DNA of 6,821 nucleotides from assembly GCA_964514305.1 (NCBI GenBank), contig CAZEQD010000083.1:1-6821 (forward strand), given 5' to 3'. The notes under the pieces were generated by a model. That model did not search any database. It had not been told where the DNA came from and saw only the letters and a list, made by a program, of their open reading frames with translations. Position numbers and translations under genes: made by a program. Shown here one piece after another: positions 1 through 6,640 of this stretch; position 1 is the stretch's first letter, and each line of letters starts with the position of its first letter. The stretch comes from CAZEQD01 sp964514305 (lineage in GTDB: Bacteria; Acidobacteriota; Aminicenantia; Aminicenantales; Aminicenantaceae).

Positions 1-23
1 TGACTCCTAAGGACATCTTATTC

Positions 24-40
24 TATTACTCTGAGTAATA
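24..40. promoter_or_regulatory. 17-bp perfect palindrome, possible operator
   Basis: The sequence TATTACTC-T-GAGTAATA is a perfect inverted repeat with 8-bp arms around one central base. The single-base centre cannot form a hairpin loop, so if functional it would be a protein-binding dyad. A near-copy of one half-site (AAGTAATA) lies at 73-80. The gene it might control is unknown: it is about 205 bp upstream of the gyrB promoter and could equally belong to something left of the window. The surrounding DNA is very AT-rich, which raises the odds of chance palindromes. Confidence 0.3.
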
Positions 41-233
41 AAATTAAGGGATTTTTAAAAATATATAACTACAAGTAATAATAAAATAAATAAAAACTTT
101 TTCGCCCAATCTCTCCCTCAGAAACAGAAAAAGACTGGTTCCAATTTTTTATTTCATTTATTATCTTATAATTATGAGAGCTTTTAGGCTTTCTTTTTTG
201 GCCATTTTAAAGGAAAAAAAAGAGTGAAAAAAC

Positions 234-259
234 GACAATTTTTCTTTACTAAAATCGTC
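234..259. promoter_or_regulatory. imperfect inverted repeat bracketing the gyrB -35
   Basis: The arms at 234-242 (GACAATTTT) and 251-259 (AAAATCGTC) pair at 8 of 9 positions, with one A/C mismatch. The 8-nt centre (243-250) contains the -35 hexamer of the predicted gyrB promoter. A dyad in this position is typical of a repressor site, but part of the match is A/T runs and no known family motif is recognised. Role is inferred from position only. Confidence 0.25.
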
Positions 260-273
260 ATATATTATATAAT
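245..273 (+). promoter_or_regulatory. predicted sigma70-type promoter of gyrB(A)
   Basis: A -35 hexamer TTTACT (245-250, 4 of 6 consensus) and a perfect -10 hexamer TATAAT (268-273) are separated by 17 bp, the optimal spacing. The start of transcription would fall near 280, giving a gyrB leader of about 70 nt. The DNA between the -10 and the predicted start is AT-rich. A second TATAAT at 167-172 lacks a good -35 at the right distance. No convincing promoter is seen in the gyrB-gyrA gap, so this one probably serves both subunits. Confidence 0.6.
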
Positions 274-295
274 TTTACCTGAAAATTATGCCTAT

Positions 296-328
296 AGGGT
301 TATATGAATTTCCTTCCTATATAGCCCT
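296..328 (+). promoter_or_regulatory. stem-loop in the gyrB 5' leader
   Basis: Arms 296-305 (AGGGTTATAT) and 319-328 (ATATAGCCCT) form ten consecutive pairs, one of them G-U, around a 13-nt loop (306-318). The structure lies entirely inside the predicted leader and ends 23 nt before the gyrB start codon. The pyrimidine-rich loop contains ATTTCCT (308-314), an exact complement of AGGAAAT (347-353), which spans the Shine-Dalgarno sequence and the first two bases of the start codon. The pairing is visible in sequence; a regulatory role is inferred. There is no U-run after the stem, so it is not an intrinsic terminator. Confidence 0.4.
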
Positions 329-351
329 TCAATTTTCTCAAAAAAGAGGAA

Positions 352-2736
352 ATGATAGATAAAAAATATACCGCTGAAAGCATTAAAGTTTTAAAAGGAC
401 TGGAGGCCGTTCGCAAGCGTCCAGCCATGTATATAGGCAGCACCGGCCCTGAAGGTTTACACCATTTAGTCTATGAAGTTGTTGATAACAGCATCGATGA
501 AGCTTTAGCCGGATTCTGCACCAAAATCGAGGTTATTATCCACGTTGACTGCAGTGTAACTGTTATTGACAATGGCCGCGGTATCCCTGTCGGTATTCAC
601 AAAAAAGAGAAAAAACCGGCTGCAGAAGTAGTTATGACCACTCTTCATGCAGGTGGAAAATTTGATACAAAGACCTACCAAGTATCAGGCGGACTCCACG
701 GAGTCGGAGTCTCGGTGGTCAATGCCCTCTCCGAAAGGCTTGACCTCGAAATAAAAAGAGGAGGCGAAGTTTACACCCAAAGCTACCAAAGAGGAAAACC
801 TATAACCAGATTAAAGAAAATAGGTAAGACCAAAAAAACAGGAACCAAAGTCACCTTCAAGCCAGACTCTGAAATCTTTGAATCGACAGATTTTAATTTC
901 GAAATTTTGAGCCAGCGCCTGCGGGAACTTTCCTTTCTTAATAAAGGCCTTAAAATTTCCCTCTTAGATGAGAGAAGTGACAAAAAAAACGAATTCCATT
1001 ACAAGGGAGGCATTAAAGAATTTGTTCAATACTTGAATCAGAATAAAACAGTCCTCAACCCCAAACCTATCTATTTTGAATGTGTCAAGAATGGAACCAT
1101 GGTTGAAATGGCCCTCCAGTATAATACCAGCTATTCAGAAACAATTTTTTCATTTGTCAATAATATAAACACTACAGAAGGAGGAACTCACCTCATTGGT
1201 TTTAAGGCTGGCTTAACCCGATCTATCAACAATTATGCCAACGCCAATAATCTGATTAAAGATTTAAGCCAGAACCTAACCGGTGAGGATACTAGAGAAG
1301 GATTGTGCGCTGTCCTCAGCTTGAAGCTTAAAAATCCTCAATTCGAAGGCCAGACCAAAACCAAGCTGGGCAACAGCGAAGTCAAGGGTTTAGTGGAATC
1401 TGTGGTCAACGAACAACTCTCTATTTATTTAGAAGAAAACCCAACCATAGGCAAAAAAATTGTTCTCAAGATCTTAGATGCAGCTCGAACGAGAGAAGCT
1501 GCCCGTAAAGCACGAGAGCTGGCCCGCCGCAAAGGAGTCTTAGAATCGACTTCACTGCCTGGCAAATTAGCTGACTGTCAGGAAAGAGATCCTACCCAGA
1601 GTGAAATATTCCTGGTCGAGGGAGATTCGGCCGGCGGCTCGGCCAAACAGGCACGCGACCGTCGTTTCCAGGCTATCCTCCCTCTTAAAGGTAAGATTCT
1701 TAATGTCGAAAAAGCCCGCTTTGATAAAATAATTAAAAGCGAAGAAATTGGGACCATAATTTCGGCTCTCGGGGCGGGCTTCGAACAATCTGATTTCAGC
1801 CTCGAAAAGCTCCGCTATCATAAAATAATAATTATGACTGATGCTGATGTCGACGGCTCCCATATCAGAACTCTGCTCCTGACTTTTTTTTACAGACAGA
1901 TGCCTCAGCTTGTCGAAAAAGGTCATCTCTATATTGCCCAACCTCCCCTTTATAAAATAACCAAAGGAAAATCAGTCAATTATCTAAGAGATGAGAGAAC
2001 TTTCGAAAAATTCATAATTAAAAAAATATCAGAAGAATTTCAAGTTAAAATCAACCGAAAAAAAGAGGTAATTAAAGGCGAGAAATTCAGAAGATTTCTC
2101 CAGAAAATTATTGCCAAAAAAAATTACTTAAAAATCCTGGAAAAAAAGAATTATCCTCTGTTTCTGGTTGATATTCTCATCAACAATGGAGTTAAAGACG
2201 CGGAATTCCTCCAGAAAAAAAGGAATTTAGAAAAAATTCAGAATCTTCTTAACGAAAAGGGAATTATTTCTATTTTAAGCGTGGATGAAGAATATGGTCT
2301 CTACCAACTGGCTGTTAATTTTCAAGTAAACGGTATGAACATATCATGCAAAGTCAATTTGGAGTTAATCAAATCAGCCGAGTATCAAAACCTTTATAAA
2401 CTCCAGACAGAGCTTGCCTATTACAAACCTCCTTTCATTCTCTTTAGCAATAATGAGCAAATCAAAATAGAAAACGAAGCTAAATTACTCGAATATCTTT
2501 TCCAGCATGGTAAAAAAGGAATAGTTATCCAGAGATACAAAGGCTTAGGAGAAATGACCCCTCAGCAACTATGGGAAACAACTATGGATCCAGAAAAACG
2601 CTTTCTAACCCAGGTCTCTATCCAGGATGCAGTCGAAGCTGATAAAGTCTTTACTGTTCTCATGGGGGGTGAAGTGGAATCGCGCCGAAATTTTATAGAG
2701 AAGAATGCTCTAGAAGCTAAAAATTTAGATATTTAA
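352..2736 (+). CDS. gyrB: DNA gyrase subunit B
   Basis: This is the ATPase subunit of DNA gyrase, which with GyrA introduces negative supercoils into DNA. The N-terminal GHKL ATPase domain (about 1-220) shows VVDNSIDEALAG with E42, N46 and D49, VIDNGRGIP with D73, and the lid loop GGLHGVGVSVVNALS (113-127). The transducer domain carries QTKTKLG, with Q334 and K336 matching the ATP-contacting Gln and Lys. The TOPRIM domain has EGDSAGGSA (E423), PLKGKILNVEKA (444-455) and DADVDGSH (D497, D499, D501), the metal-binding residues. About 180 Lys-rich residues (about 540-720) precede the conserved QRYKGLGEM (727-735); this is the insertion of long-form GyrB. At 794 residues it is close to E. coli GyrB (804). 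The start is fixed by alignment of residues 1-30 and by an in-frame stop at 322-324 with no other start codon between. The GAGG at 346-349 is only 2 nt from the ATG, unusually close. Confidence 0.98.
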   Translation: MIDKKYTAESIKVLKGLEAVRKRPAMYIGSTGPEGLHHLVYEVVDNSIDEALAGFCTKIEVIIHVDCSVTVIDNGRGIPVGIHKKEKKPAAEVVMTTLHAGGKFDTKTYQVSGGLHGVGVSVVNALSERLDLEIKRGGEVYTQSYQRGKPITRLKKIGKTKKTGTKVTFKPDSEIFESTDFNFEILSQRLRELSFLNKGLKISLLDERSDKKNEFHYKGGIKEFVQYLNQNKTVLNPKPIYFECVKNGTMVEMALQYNTSYSETIFSFVNNINTTEGGTHLIGFKAGLTRSINNYANANNLIKDLSQNLTGEDTREGLCAVLSLKLKNPQFEGQTKTKLGNSEVKGLVESVVNEQLSIYLEENPTIGKKIVLKILDAARTREAARKARELARRKGVLESTSLPGKLADCQERDPTQSEIFLVEGDSAGGSAKQARDRRFQAILPLKGKILNVEKARFDKIIKSEEIGTIISALGAGFEQSDFSLEKLRYHKIIIMTDADVDGSHIRTLLLTFFYRQMPQLVEKGHLYIAQPPLYKITKGKSVNYLRDERTFEKFIIKKISEEFQVKINRKKEVIKGEKFRRFLQKIIAKKNYLKILEKKNYPLFLVDILINNGVKDAEFLQKKRNLEKIQNLLNEKGIISILSVDEEYGLYQLAVNFQVNGMNISCKVNLELIKSAEYQNLYKLQTELAYYKPPFILFSNNEQIKIENEAKLLEYLFQHGKKGIVIQRYKGLGEMTPQQLWETTMDPEKRFLTQVSIQDAVEADKVFTVLMGGEVESRRNFIEKNALEAKNLDI

Positions 2737-2866
2737 AAGATTAAGCCAGCGGTCAAAGCCAGCCATGTTTGCGACCCTTAAGCCAGAGAAAAAAGTTGAA
2801 GCAAACAAGAGGTCAGCTTGCTCCGAAAAAAGATATCTTTCTCTCAAAAAATAGGAGAGGCCTGTA

Positions 2867-5302
2867 ATGACTGAAAAACTTTCTGTGATAAGTTTAGAAG
2901 AAGAGATGAAGCGCTCTTATCTGGATTATGCTATGAGCGTTATCATCGGACGAGCCATTCCTGATATTAAAGACGGACTTAAGCCTGTCCACCGCCGCAC
3001 CCTTTATGCTATGTATGAAGCCGGTAATACCTGGAATAGGCCCTATAAGAAATCAGCCCGCATAGTGGGTGATGTAATCGGTAAGTACCATCCTCATGGC
3101 GAAGCTGCTGTCTATGATACTTTAGTCCGTATGGCTCAAGATTTCAGCCTTCGCTATCCTCTGGTCGACGGCCAGGGAAACTTTGGCTCAATTGACGGCG
3201 ATCCTCCAGCAGCTATGAGATATACAGAAGTCAGAATGAAAAAAATCACCCAGGAGCTTCTGGCTGATATTGAAAAAGATACTGTCAATTTTGCTCCCAA
3301 TTATGACGGCAGCCTGAGAATGCCTGAGGTTCTGCCGGCCAAGTTTCCTAACCTCCTGGTCAATGGAGGCTCTGGCATTGCCGTGGGTATGGCCACCAAT
3401 ATCCCTCCCCATAACTTAGGCGAGATTATAGACGGAATAATCCACCTCATCCGCCACCCAAAGGAATCTCTGGAAAAAATAATGCAATTTGTGCCTGGGC
3501 CTGATTTTCCTACTGGCGGATTGATCTTTGGTTTAGAAGGAATAAAGGAAGCTTATGCCAGCGGCAAAGGCATAATCTGTGTCAGAGCCAGAGCTACCAT
3601 AGAAAGGGGCAGGAAGAACGAGCGCGATAGAATTGTTATTACTGAAATTCCCTTCCAGGTGAATAAATCAAAGATTCTGGAAAATATAGCCAGCCTGGTC
3701 AACAGCAAAAAAATCGAAGGGATTGCCGACATCCGAGATGAATCAGACAGAGAAGGCATGCGAATTGTCATTGAAATTAAAAAAGGCGAATTCCCAGAGG
3801 TCATTTTAAATAATCTTTACAAGCACACAACTCTCCAGACATCTTTTGGCATTATTATGCTGGCTATAGTCGAAAATCAACCCAAGTTATTGGGCCTGCT
3901 GGACATGATGCGCTATTTTATTTCTCATCGCCAGGATGTAGTCCGCCGCCGCACCCGCTACGAGCTGAAAAAAGCAGAGCTGAGGGCTCACATTCTGGTC
4001 GGATTGATTATTGCTCTTGATCACCTGGACGAGATAATAAGTCTTATCCGAGCATCGCGAACAGTTGATCAGGCCAGAAAAGGCCTCATCACCAATTTCC
4101 ACCTTACCAAAATCCAAGCTCAAGCTATCCTTGATCTCCAGCTGCAGAGACTTACCCGGCTTGAAAGAGAGAAAATACAAAAAGAATACAAGGAACTAAA
4201 AAAGACTATTATTAAACTTAAAAAAATATTAGGCAGTGAAAAACTTATCCTCAATATTATCGTTGATGAACTAATTAAAATAAAAGAAGAATACCAGGAT
4301 GAAAGAAAAACAGAAATTAAAGAAGAAAAAATAACCGAAATCAGGCCAGAGGACTTAATAAAAGAGGAGGACGTAGCTATTACTTACACAGCTTCAGGCT
4401 ATGTCAAACGAACATCTCTCAGCTATTACCATTTTCAGAGTCGGGGAGGCAAAGGAAAAAGAGGTATCAGTATGAAAGCTGAAGACATAGTCCAGAATCT
4501 TTTCATCTGCTCCACTCACAGCTATCTCCTCTTTTTCACCAATAAAGGCCGCCTCTACTGGCTGAAGGCTCTGGACATTCCTGATGTTGGGGTAGCCGGT
4601 CGAGGAAAATCCATCAAGAATTTGATTCAATTCAATCCTGGAGAGAAAGTGGCTTCAGTGGTCGGAGTCAAAGAATTTAGAGACGACCAATATGTGGTTA
4701 TGCTCTGCTCTAATGGTAAAATAAAAAAGACAAGATTGAGCAGTTTCAGACACATCCGTCAAGGTGGGGTAAATGCTGTTGGTCTTAATGGTCAAGCTGA
4801 ATTACTGGTAGCCAAACTGACTGATGGTCAAAAAGACATTATTATTGGCACCAAACTGGGTAAAGCCATTCACTTTCATGAGAACCAAATAAGGCCTATG
4901 GGCCGCCAGGCCGCTGGCGTAAAAGCTATTTCCCTCAGCCCTAAAGATAAAATTATAGGCATGGTCGTGGTTGGCAGCAACGATAAATATATTTTTACAG
5001 CCAGCAGCAATGGCTATGGCAAAAAAACTGAAATTGGACTTTATCCCTGCCGCCGAAGAGGCGGCAAAGGCGTTATTAATCTTAGAATAAATAAGAAGAT
5101 AGGTGAAGCAATCGGCATGGTTGGTATCTCCGAGGAGGAGCTTCTTCTCATCACTGAAATGGGCAAAGTAATAAGGATAAAGCCTGAACAATGTCGGCCT
5201 TTAGGTAGAGCCACTCAAGGAGTAAAAATTATCAACATAGATGATAATGACAGAGTAGTCTCCATCGCCAAGGTAAGAGAGACAAGCCATATTAAATCGT
5301 AA
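2867..5302 (+). CDS. gyrA: DNA gyrase subunit A
   Basis: This is the DNA breakage-reunion and wrapping subunit of gyrase. The winged-helix and tower domains occupy about 1-490. They contain IPDIKDGLKPVHRR (31-44), the active-site pair R118-Y119 in AMRYTEVRM (the Tyr forms the 5'-phosphotyrosyl link), GSGIAVGMATNIPPHN (168-183) and ILDLQLQRLTRLE (421-433). The C-terminal domain (about 500-805) shows six pinwheel repeats. The GyrA box QSRGGKG at 524-530 identifies gyrase rather than topoisomerase IV ParC; a second box-like RRRGGKG lies at 729-735. At 811 residues it is shorter than E. coli GyrA (875) and lacks that protein's acidic tail, ending in a short basic segment. The quinolone-pocket segment reads HGEAAVYD, with A80 and D84 at the E. 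coli Ser83 and Asp87 positions. AGGAG (2853-2857) sits 9 nt before the ATG. Transcription is probably shared with gyrB across a 130-bp gap. Confidence 0.98.
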   Translation: MTEKLSVISLEEEMKRSYLDYAMSVIIGRAIPDIKDGLKPVHRRTLYAMYEAGNTWNRPYKKSARIVGDVIGKYHPHGEAAVYDTLVRMAQDFSLRYPLVDGQGNFGSIDGDPPAAMRYTEVRMKKITQELLADIEKDTVNFAPNYDGSLRMPEVLPAKFPNLLVNGGSGIAVGMATNIPPHNLGEIIDGIIHLIRHPKESLEKIMQFVPGPDFPTGGLIFGLEGIKEAYASGKGIICVRARATIERGRKNERDRIVITEIPFQVNKSKILENIASLVNSKKIEGIADIRDESDREGMRIVIEIKKGEFPEVILNNLYKHTTLQTSFGIIMLAIVENQPKLLGLLDMMRYFISHRQDVVRRRTRYELKKAELRAHILVGLIIALDHLDEIISLIRASRTVDQARKGLITNFHLTKIQAQAILDLQLQRLTRLEREKIQKEYKELKKTIIKLKKILGSEKLILNIIVDELIKIKEEYQDERKTEIKEEKITEIRPEDLIKEEDVAITYTASGYVKRTSLSYYHFQSRGGKGKRGISMKAEDIVQNLFICSTHSYLLFFTNKGRLYWLKALDIPDVGVAGRGKSIKNLIQFNPGEKVASVVGVKEFRDDQYVVMLCSNGKIKKTRLSSFRHIRQGGVNAVGLNGQAELLVAKLTDGQKDIIIGTKLGKAIHFHENQIRPMGRQAAGVKAISLSPKDKIIGMVVVGSNDKYIFTASSNGYGKKTEIGLYPCRRRGGKGVINLRINKKIGEAIGMVGISEEELLLITEMGKVIRIKPEQCRPLGRATQGVKIINIDDNDRVVSIAKVRETSHIKS

Positions 5303-5325
5303 ACCAGCCCTCAATTATTTCTCCA

Positions 5326-5353
5326 TTGAAAATGAAGCTGAATTAGATATAAT
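5326..5353 (+). promoter_or_regulatory. predicted sigma70-type promoter of the TGS GTPase gene
   Basis: TTGAAA (5326-5331) and a perfect TATAAT (5348-5353) are separated by 16 bp, inside the 69-bp gap between the gyrA stop and the next start codon. Transcription would begin near 5360, just before the GGAGG ribosome binding site (5362-5366), leaving a leader of only about 12 nt. It has one more consensus match than the gyrB promoter. Read-through from gyrA remains possible because no terminator hairpin is seen in the gap. Confidence 0.6.
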
Positions 5354-5371
5354 TTAGCTCTGGAGGCCTTA

Positions 5372-6361
5372 ATGCCGGCCAATCTTCCTCCCCAATATTT
5401 TGAAACGGAAAGAAAACTCAAAACAGCTAAGACCCCGCAGGAAAAAATTGCTCTCTTGGAAGAACTGCTCTCACTTGTGCCCAAACATAAAGGAACAGAA
5501 AAACTCCAGGCTTTACTTAAAACCAAAATTGCTAAACTCCGTTCTGCCGCCCAAAAAAGACCAGCTATTGCCAAGCATGGCCCCGCTTTCCGCATAGAAA
5601 AAGCAGGAGCTGGACAGATAGTTTTAGTTGGTCCGCCCAATGCTGGCAAATCTTCTTTGGTTAAAGCTCTAACCAATGCCAGCCCAGAAATTGGTCAATA
5701 TCCTTTCACCACTCACTTTCCTTCCCCGGGGATGATGTCCTATGAAAATATCCAGATTCAGCTAATTGATACACCGCCTATCACCTCCGACTATCTGGAA
5801 TTTTGGCAGGCTGAATTGATTAAAGGCGGAGACGGTATTCTCTTTCTGCTTGATCTGGGAAACTCCGATCCCTTAGATGACTTTCAAGCCATAACCGCCA
5901 AACTCAAAGAAAAAAATATAGAAATTTCTTCCACAGATAGGGAAAGGGCCGGGCTTAGCAGTATTTTTATCAAAAAATCTCTGCTAGTGGCCAATAAAAT
6001 AGATTTGCCGGCAGCCTCTAAGAAATTTTCTTTACTCCAGCAAACTCTGCCTTCAGATTTTGACCTTCTCCCTCTATCTGCTCTTCGAGGTGATAATCTA
6101 GAATTATTAAGGAAGAAAATTTTTATTTTCCTTGATGTCCTCCGGGTTTACAGCAAAGTGCCGGGCAAAAAAGTGGATTATGACCAGCCTTTTGTTTTCA
6201 AAAGAGGAAGTACCCTTATGGATATGGCCCAAGCTGTTCATAAAGATTTCGCCAAGAAATTAAAATATGCTCGTATTTGGGGTAAAAACAAATATCAAGG
6301 ACAGAAGGTAAATAGAGAATACCTCTTAGAAGACGAAGATGTAATTGAGCTCCACCTATAA
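5372..6361 (+). CDS. DRG-type GTPase with C-terminal TGS domain
   Basis: This is a P-loop GTPase of the Obg/DRG branch. Residues 1-70 are a charged, probably helical N-terminal region with PKHKGTEKLQ (37-46). The G domain follows: G1 GPPNAGKSS (87-95), G2 PFTT (111-114), G3 DTPP (133-136), G4 NKID (208-211) and G5 SAL (236-238). The C-terminal TGS domain spans about 264-329 and includes PFVFKRGSTLMDMAQAVHKD, KYARIWG and the ending LLEDEDVIELHL, as in archaeal and eukaryotic DRG proteins. The Gly of the canonical DxxG G3 motif is Pro here. At 329 residues it is slightly shorter than DRG proteins, which carry an extra S5D2L insert. A good GGAGG lies 5 nt before the ATG. Relatives interact with ribosomes or translation factors, so a cytosolic role in translation is likely but inferred; no specific substrate is evident. 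The gene has its own promoter and follows gyrA in the same direction. Confidence 0.9.
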   Translation: MPANLPPQYFETERKLKTAKTPQEKIALLEELLSLVPKHKGTEKLQALLKTKIAKLRSAAQKRPAIAKHGPAFRIEKAGAGQIVLVGPPNAGKSSLVKALTNASPEIGQYPFTTHFPSPGMMSYENIQIQLIDTPPITSDYLEFWQAELIKGGDGILFLLDLGNSDPLDDFQAITAKLKEKNIEISSTDRERAGLSSIFIKKSLLVANKIDLPAASKKFSLLQQTLPSDFDLLPLSALRGDNLELLRKKIFIFLDVLRVYSKVPGKKVDYDQPFVFKRGSTLMDMAQAVHKDFAKKLKYARIWGKNKYQGQKVNREYLLEDEDVIELHL

Positions 6362-6499
6362 ATCCCCCCTTCCTTTGAACCTGACATTAACCACACCTTC
6401 TACTACTTTAAAACTAATTTCAGGAGAAGCTGTTGTCAATAGATACGGCCTATTTGTCGCTTTTTGTCGTTTAATGTCATAATTTGCCTCTATTTATAC
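6362..6499. other. non-coding gap after the GTPase gene, nothing identified
   Basis: These 138 bp are the first part of a 385-bp stretch without genes (6362-6746). The rest of that stretch holds the four hairpin repeats and the tRNA promoter. No reading frame here has a plausible start and ribosome binding site, and there is no clear intrinsic terminator immediately after the GTPase stop codon. The only visible pattern is TGTC recurring at about 10-bp spacing, with GTC at 6456, 6466 and 6476. Confidence 0.6.
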
Positions 6500-6527
6500 G
6501 CTCTGCTTAGGACAGCAGAGCCTACAA
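6500..6527 (-). repeat. REP-like hairpin repeat, unit 1
   Basis: GCTCTGCT (6500-6507) and AGCAGAGC (6514-6521) form a perfect 8-bp stem around a TAGGAC loop. CTAC follows directly at 6522-6525, which on the minus strand is GTAG at the 5' foot of the hairpin. This is the best-preserved stem of the four units. A T-run at 6528-6532 follows, but the 6-nt gap from the stem makes it a poor intrinsic terminator. Confidence 0.7.
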
Positions 6528-6544
6528 TTTTTAATTAATAATTT

Positions 6545-6566
6545 TCTGGAAAAGCAGATCCTACAG
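6545..6566 (-). repeat. REP-like hairpin repeat, unit 2 (degenerate)
   Basis: TCTG (6545-6548) and CAGA (6555-6558) form a 4-bp stem with a 6-nt loop, followed by CTACAG at 6561-6566 (minus-strand GTAG). AGCAGA followed by CCTACAG aligns with the other units. The left arm is shortened, so this looks like a decayed copy. Confidence 0.5.
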
Positions 6567-6579
6567 ATGTTTAATAACG

Positions 6580-6601
6580 CTGCTGACAGCAGACTCTACA
6601 G
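6580..6601 (-). repeat. REP-like hairpin repeat, unit 3 (short loop)
   Basis: CTGCT (6580-6584) and AGCAG (6588-6592) form a 5-bp stem closed by GAC, half the 6-nt loop of units 1 and 4. CTACAG follows at 6596-6601 (minus-strand GTAG). It shares GACAGCAGA with unit 1. Confidence 0.6.
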
Positions 6602-6640
6602 GGATCATTCTCCAAATGTTCCGTTATCAAACTAAACCGT

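Noticed and set aside
167..172. TATAAT as a second gyrB promoter
   Set aside because: No reasonable -35 hexamer lies 16-18 bp upstream, and the 245-273 promoter is better formed and nearer the gene.
1..351. Origin of replication next to gyrB
   Set aside because: The region is AT-rich and lies beside gyrB, but I see no DnaA-box cluster (TTATCCACA-like) and no dnaA, dnaN or recF in the window.
2767..2806. Hairpin GTTTGC/GCAAAC in the gyrB-gyrA gap
   Set aside because: The 6-7 bp stem has a loop of about 28 nt and no T-run after it, so it is neither a terminator nor a convincing regulatory fold. AAGCCAG occurring three times in the same gap is also too short to interpret.
5311..5676. Minus-strand 121-residue reading frame
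   Set aside because: It lies opposite the GTPase promoter and N-terminal region, has no recognisable domain, and the plus-strand frame encodes conserved G-domain motifs. The other minus-strand frames inside gyrB and gyrA are rejected for the same reason.
6500..6532. Unit 1 hairpin as the intrinsic terminator of the GTPase gene
   Set aside because: The T-run begins six bases after the stem, not directly after it, and the element lies about 140 bp past the stop codon. The conserved CTAC tail explains the sequence better.
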